Positions 15,416 to 21,660 of a stretch of DNA of 23,370 nt are shown one piece after another. The position numbers were made by a program, and so were the translations under genes. Within the stretch, counting starts at the first letter, position 1. Each line of letters starts with the position of its first letter. This stretch comes from JBOGGX01 sp050744245 (GTDB lineage Bacteria > Actinomycetota > Acidimicrobiia > Acidimicrobiales > JBOGGX01). The DNA is taken from the NCBI GenBank assembly GCA_050744245.1, contig JBOGGX010000061.1:1-23370 (forward strand), given 5' to 3'. The notes under the pieces were generated by a model. It made no database searches. It saw only the letters and a list, made by a program, of their open reading frames with translations, and was not told where the DNA came from.

Positions 15416-15667
15416 GTGGCCCCACGATCCACCGAGCGACCGGAGCACGCAATCCAGACCGACCCGTACCTTCTTCACCGCCTCGCCTCCGAGCACCACC
15501 GCCAACTCCTCGAGGCCGGCGATCAGGCCCGCCAGGCCAAGGAGGCCAGGACGGCCGGTGAGGTCGGCGATGCCGGCAACCCGTCACGTCGTCCCCGCCG
15601 ACTGGGGCTCGGCTGGCTGCGGCGGCGCCCCGCCCCGGTCACTCTGCGGCCCGTCGCCCGCAGCTGA
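15416..15667 (+). CDS. small basic protein of unknown function
   Basis: A reading frame of 83 residues from GTG 15416. The core DPYLLHRLASEHHRQLLEAG followed by a basic tail (RRPRRLGLGWLRRRP) resembles short actinobacterial proteins with an N-terminal helix and an Arg-rich end, but I cannot assign a family. Support is G/C-ending codon use and the following small ORF whose Shine-Dalgarno overlaps this stop. Against it: the start is uncertain (no Shine-Dalgarno), and the frame is part of a longer open stretch antisense to the binding-protein gene. The start codon lies inside an inverted repeat CGGTGG-N9-CCACCG (15414-15434). Confidence 0.45.
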   Translation: MAPRSTERPEHAIQTDPYLLHRLASEHHRQLLEAGDQARQAKEARTAGEVGDAGNPSRRPRRLGLGWLRRRPAPVTLRPVARS

Positions 15668-15678
15668 GAGAGGTCATC

Positions 15679-15855
15679 ATGTCCCAAGCAGTCAGTACCC
15701 GAACCCGCCGTCGACAGCCTGACCGAATGTGCGGTGGTTGTGGTCGCCAGAGCGACCATAACCACCCGAAGTTCGGACTGGTCGGCGACCGCGGCCGGCG
15801 TGGCCGGCGCTACTCCTTGGACCCGAACTTCCCGTCGACCCCGCCGACCGGGTGA
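15679..15855 (+). CDS. possible 58-residue protein with CxxC...HxH motif
   Basis: ATG 15679 has a well-placed GAGAGAGG Shine-Dalgarno overlapping the preceding stop. The product contains MCGGCGRQSDHNH, a CxxC and an HxH that could bind a metal. Much of this motif is encoded by the palindrome A4, and the 3' third is antisense to the peptidoglycan-binding remnant, so coding may be fortuitous. I do not recognise a family. Confidence 0.25.
   Translation: MSQAVSTRTRRRQPDRMCGGCGRQSDHNHPKFGLVGDRGRRGRRYSLDPNFPSTPPTG
15723..15776 (-). repeat. divergent family A palindromic repeat, copy A4
   Basis: A strong palindrome: CCGAA...GGTGGTTGTGGTCGC, loop CAGA, GCGACCATAACCACC...TTCGG. Its inner 52 bp align with A1 without gaps: 13 of the first 14 bases match (CGAATGT-CGGTGG), as do most of the last 14, while the inner stem has a wholly different sequence that still pairs. 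The same length, ends and fold suggest a distant member of family A. It is in the same orientation as A1. Confidence 0.6.
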
Positions 15856-15932
15856 CCAGCCGCCTCGAGACGGTCCTGCAGCTCTCGCACGTCATCGCCG
15901 GTGTCGCCGTAGCGCACGGTGGAGTGGCTCAT
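15810..15932 (-). pseudogene. truncated peptidoglycan-binding domain (PG_binding_1) remnant
   Basis: This 40-codon frame has a good start (ATG 15932 with AAAGGAG 9 nt upstream) and encodes VRYGDTGDDVRELQDRLEAA followed by GHPVGGVDGKFGSKE and a stop. This matches the first two-thirds of the PF01471 peptidoglycan-binding repeat (typically RxGDxGxxVxxLQxxL...G...VDGxFGxxT). The final helix, normally TxxAVxxFQ, is missing: the frame stops immediately after FGSKE. The loss occurs 33 bp from palindrome A4, so deletion or insertion associated with the repeat may have cut the gene. It may still be expressed as a short peptide. The full-length family is secreted or wall-bound; no signal peptide is present here. 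Confidence 0.65.
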
Positions 15933-16034
15933 CGACCCGAACTCCTTTGGTGCTTGCCGCCGTCCATCATCTCAGGCCGAAGCGCGGACTCGAAGTCTGG
16001 GCCGTGACGAGAGCTGAACCGCGCCTCGAGGGGG

Positions 16035-16065
16035 TGCAGATAGTCTGCAACCTACTGCATAATCT
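16035..16065 (+). promoter_or_regulatory. operator and leaderless promoter of the toxin-antitoxin operon
   Basis: A perfect inverted repeat TGCAGA-TAG-TCTGCA (16035-16049) is followed by a further TACTGCA half-site (16053-16059), then TAATCT (16060-16065), a TANNNT -10 box 4 nt before the antitoxin ATG. RHH antitoxins usually bind such short repeated half-sites and repress their own operon, so the repeat is a likely operator. No Shine-Dalgarno is seen beyond a weak AGG. Confidence 0.6.
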
Positions 16066-16069
16066 AGGT

Positions 16070-16315
16070 ATGGCCAAGACCATCGGCTTCTCTGTCGCCG
16101 ACTCAGACATCGACCGCCTCGACCGTCTCGTTCGCAAGTACGGGCACGGCAACCGCTCCGAGTTTCTGCGGGAGGCCATGCGTCAGATGGAGACCATCGA
16201 CCGGGCCCAGCGCCTCCAGCGCCTCCAGGCGGTCGGCACCGCCCGCTCCGCCGCCGCCGGCTACACGCTCGACGAGGTCAACCGCATCGTGAAGCAGGTA
16301 CTCGCCCAGCGGTGA
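16070..16315 (+). CDS. ribbon-helix-helix antitoxin (VapB/CopG-like)
   Basis: 81 residues. The N-terminal half (KTIGFSVADSDIDRLDRLVR, then GNRSEFLREAMRQM) is a classic RHH DNA-binding domain: a beta strand, then two helices with the GNRSEFLREA turn. The C-terminal half (about 45-81) should wrap the toxin. It binds the operator just upstream as a dimer and neutralises the PIN protein encoded next; the toxin start overlaps its stop by 4 bp (GTGA), the usual coupling in such pairs. ATG 16070 is chosen because the RHH strand begins there. The longer open frame upstream (to 15734) has no similarity. Confidence 0.88.
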   Translation: MAKTIGFSVADSDIDRLDRLVRKYGHGNRSEFLREAMRQMETIDRAQRLQRLQAVGTARSAAAGYTLDEVNRIVKQVLAQR

Positions 16316-16803
16316 CCGCGACGCCGATCACGCTCGACGTGAATGTGTTCGTCGCAGCGATGTCCGGAGGCCACGACGACTTCCATTCGTGGCCATCCCC
16401 GCCGCCCGTGCGTGGCAACCTCGCAGCCAACGCCGTCGGCATCCTCAACGACGCACGCGAGTTCTCGCTCTGGACCAGTCCTCACATCCTCCGCAACACC
16501 ATCCGAGTACTCGTCGATCCCGTCGGGTTCCGGTGGGACATCGAGGATGCCAAGGACTACGCGGAGCTCATCGTCGAGATCGCACAAGCGTCGGGTGGTG
16601 GCATCGTCGACCCTGAGCCGTCGATCACGGAGTGTCCCGACTACGAGGACAACCGCATTCTCGAATGCGCCGCAGCGTCCGACTCGGTGCTGATCGTCAC
16701 CAATGACGTCGACCTCACATCGATGTCGCCATGGCGCGGTACCCCCATCATCCATGTCCGGGACTTCGTGCAACGTGTGGACGCCGCACGCCGGCGTGAG
16801 TAA
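16312..16803 (+). CDS. PIN-domain toxin (VapC-like ribonuclease)
   Basis: 163 residues from GTG 16312. PIN-domain features: TLDVNVFVAA with D9, DYEDNRILECA with D113 and E118, and VLIVTNDVDL with N131 and D132, corresponding to the acidic metal-binding cluster and the terminal TND motif. The usual conserved glutamate after the first helices (S...L.E) is not obvious; the aligned stretch reads SPHILRNT, so activity cannot be assumed. VapC-type toxins cleave tRNA or rRNA and are held inactive by the cognate RHH antitoxin, here encoded immediately upstream. The pair sits next to the 3' end of a tRNA gene, a common location for acquired modules. Confidence 0.86.
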   Translation: MTATPITLDVNVFVAAMSGGHDDFHSWPSPPPVRGNLAANAVGILNDAREFSLWTSPHILRNTIRVLVDPVGFRWDIEDAKDYAELIVEIAQASGGGIVDPEPSITECPDYEDNRILECAAASDSVLIVTNDVDLTSMSPWRGTPIIHVRDFVQRVDAARRRE

Positions 16804-16840
16804 GACCGGGACTCTCAACAGGCAACAGGCGCAGCGTCCC

Positions 16841-16916
16841 TGGTGGAGGTGAGCGGACTCGAACCGCCGACTTCCACGTTGCGAACGTGGCGCTCTTCCA
16901 ACTGAGCTACACCCCC
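16841..16916 (-). tRNA. tRNA-Ala (anticodon CGC)
   Basis: The reverse complement folds as a 76-nt cloverleaf: acceptor GGGGGTG/CACCTCC, D arm GCTC/GAGC, anticodon arm CCACG-TTCGCAA-CGTGG with anticodon CGC (reads GCG), T arm GGCGG-TTCGAGT-CCGCT, discriminator A and an encoded CCA. All stems pair, with only G-T wobbles. Its 3' end faces the toxin-antitoxin pair. A minus-strand TATCGT about 20 nt upstream of the 5' end could be its -10 box. Confidence 0.96.
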
Positions 16917-17008
16917 GAGACGGGGCATTCACGATAGCGGACGGTCACGTGCGCCCGGCGCCATCAAACGCCTGCGCTCAAGCCGCCACCGCGATGCCGC
17001 CGCCGGGG

Positions 17009-17554
17009 TCAGTTCGCCGACCGGCGGACGAGATACGCCGGTTCGGCCGCCCGCTCCCGCCGGGGCAGGTAGCGCACCTTGGTCTCGCGAGCCTCGGAGG
17101 TGCGCTGCACCCTCGTCATGAGCACGCCGTAGACGCCGAACAGCGTGAGCACGACGGCGTTGAGGATCCAGACCGGCCCGCCGATGAACGCGGCGAGCAC
17201 GAAAGTGAGCACGGCGGCCGCGCCCAGCGTGTTGACCACGTCGCGGCGGCGCTGGCGGGCGTCGGCGCTCGACATCCGGACGACCGGCGCCGGGATGAAC
17301 GGCCGCGGCCTCGCCGCGGGGCCGATGCCGGCGCGGAGGGACGCTCCGTACGGGTACATCGTGGTGACGTTGGGACTGCGAGCCGCGACCCGGTGCGGGG
17401 CCACCGACCCGGCCCGGCGCTCGAGCACCGAGAGCTGGTTGCGGAAGGTGGTGATCGAATCGGCCGGACGGGTCGCGCCTCGGTTCTGGAGCCACGGGGG
17501 CAACAGAACGGCGAGCCAGATCACCGCCAGGATGAAGAGGACCAAAAGCGTCAC
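17009..17554 (-). CDS. SepX/GLPR-like three-helix membrane protein
   Basis: 181 residues from GTG 17554. Layout: one N-terminal transmembrane helix (about 2-20), a cytoplasmic segment with ADSITTFRNQLSVLERR (31-47), a Pro-rich linker with FIPAPVVRM, a basic RQRRRDVVNTL, then two transmembrane helices (about 107-125 and 127-147) and a charged tail. This matches the actinobacterial membrane proteins SepX (Streptomyces) and GLPR (Corynebacterium), which act in cell division; GLPR is the membrane receptor of the MoeA-like protein Glp, and these genes lie near galU and moeA. The assignment rests on topology, the FR..LSVL motif and neighbourhood, not an alignment. Here it lies downstream of galU-moeA-moaA-moaC on the same strand, separated by a 261-bp hairpin-rich gap, so it may have its own promoter. 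Confidence 0.7.
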   Translation of the reverse strand: MTLLVLFILAVIWLAVLLPPWLQNRGATRPADSITTFRNQLSVLERRAGSVAPHRVAARSPNVTTMYPYGASLRAGIGPAARPRPFIPAPVVRMSSADARQRRRDVVNTLGAAAVLTFVLAAFIGGPVWILNAVVLTLFGVYGVLMTRVQRTSEARETKVRYLPRRERAAEPAYLVRRSAN

Positions 17555-17597
17555 GCTCCGGAGCCTGCCTTCGTGCTGGAGCGACCGTAGCCAGGCA

Positions 17598-17620
17598 CAC
17601 CATCCGGGTGGTGGATGGTG
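17598..17620. terminator. perfect 8-bp hairpin between moaC and the SepX-like gene
   Basis: CACCATCC, a 7-nt loop and GGATGGTG form a perfect stem 44 nt upstream of the SepX-like start. No T-run follows on either strand. It could be a factor-dependent terminator, an operator or a leader structure. Confidence 0.35.
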
Positions 17621-17702
17621 GCGGCGCCAACACCTGAACCGGCGCGGTCGGCACGGTGGATCGGTTGGAAACGAGGCATGACGTGAATATGACGAATGGG
17701 CG

Positions 17703-17799
17703 TCGTCCGTTGCGGTTCTACTACGGACGATCGCCTCGCGACAGGGGTCGCGGTCGAAATAGTAACTCCGGCAAGGGTATCGCTCGCTCCAGCGCGAGC
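17703..17799. other. cluster of three hairpins downstream of moaC
   Basis: Three perfect inverted repeats in under 100 bp: TCGTCCGT-N12-ACGGACGA (17703-17730), CGCGAC-AGGG-GTCGCG (17737-17752) and GCTCGC-TCCAGC-GCGAGC (17782-17799). The second can be extended outward by TACTA/TAGTA (17719-17764), competing with the first. The third lies 17 nt after the moaC stop and is the best terminator candidate, though it lacks a T-run. The whole gap 17555-17815 has no gene I can support; a frame from 17656 on the plus strand runs into moaC antisense and looks non-coding. Confidence 0.5.
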
Positions 17800-17815
17800 A
17801 TCGTCGCCCTGGCGG

Positions 17816-18322
17816 CTACAGCCCGATCTCGTCGTCGTCCGGCGCCCGGCGCCAGGTGCCCGAACGGCCCCCGGTCTTCTCCCACAAGGCGATGTCGCCG
17901 ATCACCATGCCCCGCTCGGCCGACTTGCACATGTCGTAGATCGTGAGGCAGGCCACCGCGCAGGCGGTCAAGGCCTCCATCTCGACGCCGGTCCGGTCGA
18001 CGGTCTCGACCTGGGCCTCGACCTCGATGTAGCTGTCCTCGATGCGGAAGTTGACCAGCACCGAGCCGACCAGCAACGGGTGGCACAACGGCAGAAGGTC
18101 GGAGGCCCGCTTGGCCGCCTGGATGCCGGCGATGCGGGCCACGGCCAGCACGTCGCCCTTGGCGATCGCCCCCCGGGCGACGAGCGATGCCGTCTCGGGC
18201 TGCATGGAGACCCGGCCACGGGCGATGGCCCGACGATGGCTCGGATCCTTCGGCGTGACATCGACCATGCGGGCCCGACCGAGGGGGTCGAGATGCGTGA
18301 GCCCGAGGCCTCGGTCCGACAT
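17816..18322 (-). CDS. moaC: cyclic pyranopterin monophosphate synthase MoaC
   Basis: 168 residues, normal length. MoaC converts the MoaA product (3',8-cH2GTP) into cyclic pyranopterin monophosphate, the first stable intermediate of molybdenum cofactor. Seen: LTHLDPLGRARMVDVTPKD at the N-terminus, SDLLPLCHPLL with the conserved CHPL, VETVDRTGVEMEALTACAVA, and YDMCKSAERGM with the active-site lysine region. ATG 18322 is chosen because family similarity starts there; the frame stays open to 18442 but overlaps the end of moaA. It is 47 nt after moaA, same strand, so probably the last gene of the galU-moeA-moaA-moaC run. Confidence 0.96.
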   Translation of the reverse strand: MSDRGLGLTHLDPLGRARMVDVTPKDPSHRRAIARGRVSMQPETASLVARGAIAKGDVLAVARIAGIQAAKRASDLLPLCHPLLVGSVLVNFRIEDSYIEVEAQVETVDRTGVEMEALTACAVACLTIYDMCKSAERGMVIGDIALWEKTGGRSGTWRRAPDDDEIGL

Positions 18323-18369
18323 GGCGGAGAGTCTAGGCCCGGTGCCGGAACGGACGCCCCGGGGCCCGG

Positions 18370-19362
<993 letters not shown>

Positions 19363-19367
19363 CGCGG

Positions 19368-20642
19368 TCAGGTTACGTGGTCGCCGCCGCTTGTGCCCCA
19401 CCCGCCCCTTGCGACCTCGCCGATCAGGATGACGGGAACCTCGTCGCCGGCCTCGGAGCGGGCGTCCGGGTCGAGCACGGCCAGGCCACCGGCGCCGGCG
19501 ATGCCGGTGAGCTGGTGCGAGCCCTGGCCGCCGGCCGACCGTATGTGGAAGCGGGCGTCGTCGCCGTAGGTCACGACGACCCGGGCGAAGTGGGTCTTGC
19601 CATCCACGTGGCGACGGAGCGGCTCGTCGATCGTCGCCCGCACGGTCAGGCGATCGAGGTCGTCATCCGCGTGGCCCAGCATGCGCCGGAGGGCCGGGCG
19701 GGCCAGCACCTCGAACGAGACCATCGACGACACCGGGTTGCCAGGCAGACCGAAGACGGGAACCGACCGGTCGCCGGCGGCGACGACGCCGAAGGCGAAC
19801 GGCTTCGCCGGCTTGATCGCCACCTGCATCCATCGCATGTCACCGATCCGGTCGAGGACCGCCTTCACGTAGTCGAACTCGCCCATGCTCACGCCACCGC
19901 TGGTGCAGATGGCGTCGCAGTCGCGCACCCAGCGCCCGAGGGCGGCGGCGATGAGGCGTTCGTCGTCGACGACGAGCCCCAGGTCGACCGGGACCGCGCC
20001 GGCCTCGGCCACCAGCGCCAACAGGGTCGGCCGGTTGGAGTCTCGGATCTGACCTGGACCAAGCGGCGTCGACCCGACGACCAGCTCGCTGCCCGTCGAC
20101 AACACGCCGACCCTCGGACGGGGGTGGACGGCGACGTCGGTTCGACCCAACGAGTAGAGCAGTCCGAGGTGACCGACGCTGAGCACCGTGCCCTTGGCTA
20201 CGACCAGGTCCCCTGGGCGCAGGTCGTCGCCCGCCGGCCGCACGGACTGGGCTGGGGCGACCTCGACGCGGACGAGCACCCGCTCGCCATCCATCTCGGT
20301 GTCCTCGACCATGACGACGGCATCGGCACCCGGCGGGATGGGGCCTCCGGTCATGATGCGGACCGCCTCCCCAGGACCGACCGGACGCTCGGCCGCATCG
20401 CCGGCGGCGACCGTGCCGACCACCGCGAGCGCCGCCGGCCGTTGACCGTCGGCGCCGATGGTGTCGGCGGCGCGCACCGCGAACCCGTCGACCGCGGTGT
20501 TGGCGAACGGCGGTATGGCTTCCTCCGACCGCACGTCCTCGGCCACGACGCAGCCGACGACGTCAGGCAGCGGCCACCGCTGCGGCGGAAGCGGCGCGAC
20601 CCGGTCCAGCACATGGGCCCGGGCCTCGGCGAGGGGGATCAT
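19368..20642 (-). CDS. moeA: molybdopterin molybdenumtransferase MoeA, possibly the cell-division paralogue Glp
   Basis: 424 residues. The family inserts molybdate into adenylylated molybdopterin. Seen: PPFANTAVDGF (44-54), MTGGPIPPGAD (97-107), STGSEL (182-187), TSGGVSMGEFDYVK (247-260), GLPGNPVSS (298-306), then the C-terminal MoeA domain. All motifs needed for catalysis look intact, so a Moco role fits the adjacent moaA and moaC. The position next to galU also matches actinobacterial Glp, a gephyrin/MoeA-like protein that binds FtsZ; sequence alone does not separate the two. ATG 20642 starts at the family N-terminus (MIPLAEAR). Its start region is the last of three 20-bp tandem repeats, each with ATGATCCCCCTC, and family B repeat B2 lies directly upstream, so the native leader has been remodelled. 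Confidence 0.95.
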   Translation of the reverse strand: MIPLAEARAHVLDRVAPLPPQRWPLPDVVGCVVAEDVRSEEAIPPFANTAVDGFAVRAADTIGADGQRPAALAVVGTVAAGDAAERPVGPGEAVRIMTGGPIPPGADAVVMVEDTEMDGERVLVRVEVAPAQSVRPAGDDLRPGDLVVAKGTVLSVGHLGLLYSLGRTDVAVHPRPRVGVLSTGSELVVGSTPLGPGQIRDSNRPTLLALVAEAGAVPVDLGLVVDDERLIAAALGRWVRDCDAICTSGGVSMGEFDYVKAVLDRIGDMRWMQVAIKPAKPFAFGVVAAGDRSVPVFGLPGNPVSSMVSFEVLARPALRRMLGHADDDLDRLTVRATIDEPLRRHVDGKTHFARVVVTYGDDARFHIRSAGGQGSHQLTGIAGAGGLAVLDPDARSEAGDEVPVILIGEVARGGWGTSGGDHVT

Positions 20643-20690
20643 CGGTCGCGGAGGGGGATCATCGGTCGGGGAGGGGGATCATCGTCGGTT
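20631..20690 (-). repeat. three 20-bp tandem repeats spanning the moeA start, with two coupled upstream ORFs
   Basis: The units at 20631-20650, 20651-20670 and 20671-20690 each contain GAGGGGGATCATCG on the plus strand, that is ATGATCCCCCTC on the coding strand. The first two units encountered in transcription encode MIPLPDR (ATG 20682, TGA ending 20659) and MIPLRDR (ATG 20662, TGA ending 20639). Each TGA overlaps the following ATG (ATGA). The last ATG (20642) is the moeA start. Confidence 0.85.
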
Positions 20691-20746
20691 CTCTGGCGAC
20701 TTCTGCTCCAAGTCCGCCACCCAATCCGACACAGAGGTGGATTTTC
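20688..20746 (-). repeat. family B interspersed repeat, copy B2
   Basis: Read on the minus strand it starts in the galU stop (TGAAAATCC), continues CCTCTGTGTCG, a variable centre with GGGTGGCGGACTT, and ends AAGTCGCCAGAGAAC. The first and last blocks match B1 at 10012-10071. It fills nearly the whole gap between galU and the moeA leader. Confidence 0.7.
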
Positions 20747-21641
20747 ACGGGTCGAGTCGGGCGACGAAGTCTCGCAGGAAGGCCAGGAAGTCCGGGCCGA
20801 GATCGTCACGGGCGGCGGCCAGTTCAACCGTCGCCACCAACCAGTCGAGCTTGTTGCCCGTGTCGTAGCGCCCGTCGCTGAACCGGAACCCGTACACCTC
20901 CTGGGTCTCCAGCAGCAGGGCGACGGCGTCGGTCAGCTGGATCTCGCTCCCGACCCCCGGCTTCACCCGTTCGATGGCATCGAAGATCTCCGGGGTGAAC
21001 ACGTAGCGCCCGATGACGGCCAGGTTCGACGGCGCGTCCTCCGGTCGAGGCTTCTCGACGACGCCCAGCACCCGCACGACGCCGACCCCGGCCCCGGCCG
21101 AGGCGTCGACCGCGGCCGAGCCGTAGTGCGAGATGGCGTCACCCTCGACCTCCATGAGCGCCAGCACCGAGCGCTGGCGCTCGTCGAACGCGGCGATCAT
21201 GCCCGACAGCAGGGCCGAGTCGTCGACCATCACGTCGTCGGGCAGCATCACCGCGAACGGGTGGTCGCCGACGTGCTTGCGGGCGACGCCGACGGCGTGG
21301 CCCAGTCCGAGCGGTTCGGCCTGGCGCACATAATGGATGTCGGCCAGATCGGCCAGCGACCGCACCAGGTCGAGGTCGGCGTGCTTGCCCCGCTTCTCGA
21401 GCTCGAGCTCGAGCTCGACGTGGCGGTCGAAATGGTCCTCGACGCTCCGCTTGGTGCGACCGGTGATGATGAGGATGTCGTCGATGCCGGCCCGCACCGC
21501 CTCCTCGACCACGTACTGGATGGCCGGGCGGTCGACCACCGGCACCATCTCCTTGGGCTGGGCCTTGGTCAAGGGCAGGAAGCGCGTGCCGAGCCCGGCG
21601 GCCGGGATGACCGCCTTGGTCACCCGGTTCGGCTCGGCCAT
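20745..21641 (-). CDS. galU: UTP-glucose-1-phosphate uridylyltransferase
   Basis: 298 residues, normal length. It makes UDP-glucose from UTP and glucose-1-phosphate, a precursor for cell-wall glycans, glycolipids and trehalose. Seen: nucleotide-binding AAGLGTRFLPLTKAQPKEM (14-32), DRPAIQYVVEEAV, LGLGHAV, LPDD (metal and substrate region), VVEKP and YDTGNKLDW near the C-terminus. ATG 21641 has GGAGG upstream and lies 19 nt after the diguanylate cyclase gene, same strand, so probably co-transcribed. The TGA stop overlaps family B repeat B2. Gene order galU then moeA is conserved in many actinobacteria. Confidence 0.97.
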   Translation of the reverse strand: MAEPNRVTKAVIPAAGLGTRFLPLTKAQPKEMVPVVDRPAIQYVVEEAVRAGIDDILIITGRTKRSVEDHFDRHVELELELEKRGKHADLDLVRSLADLADIHYVRQAEPLGLGHAVGVARKHVGDHPFAVMLPDDVMVDDSALLSGMIAAFDERQRSVLALMEVEGDAISHYGSAAVDASAGAGVGVVRVLGVVEKPRPEDAPSNLAVIGRYVFTPEIFDAIERVKPGVGSEIQLTDAVALLLETQEVYGFRFSDGRYDTGNKLDWLVATVELAAARDDLGPDFLAFLRDFVARLDP

Positions 21642-21660
21642 GATCCCGCCTCCGCCTCCG

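Noticed and set aside
15300..15420. RNA gene suggested by dense G/C hairpins (for example CCGGGC-GTCGA-GCCCGG at 15357)
   Set aside because: No cloverleaf or known RNA pattern could be folded; short G/C palindromes are expected at this base composition.
4644..15776. CRISPR array made from the family A repeats
   Set aside because: The copies are kilobases apart, differ in orientation, and there are no regular spacers or cas genes.
16841..16916. Integration site with a duplicated tRNA 3' end inside the window
   Set aside because: I found no second copy of the tRNA-Ala 3' segment in the window, so no att pair can be claimed.
17652..17665. Further family A copy suggested by CGGTGGATC
   Set aside because: Only 9 bp match and there is no matching right arm (GATCCACCG) downstream.
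17656..17946. A 96-residue plus-strand frame starting MDRLETRHDVNM
   Set aside because: Its second half is antisense to moaC, the first half covers strong hairpins, and the product is low-complexity Arg/Ser/Gly with no recognisable domain.
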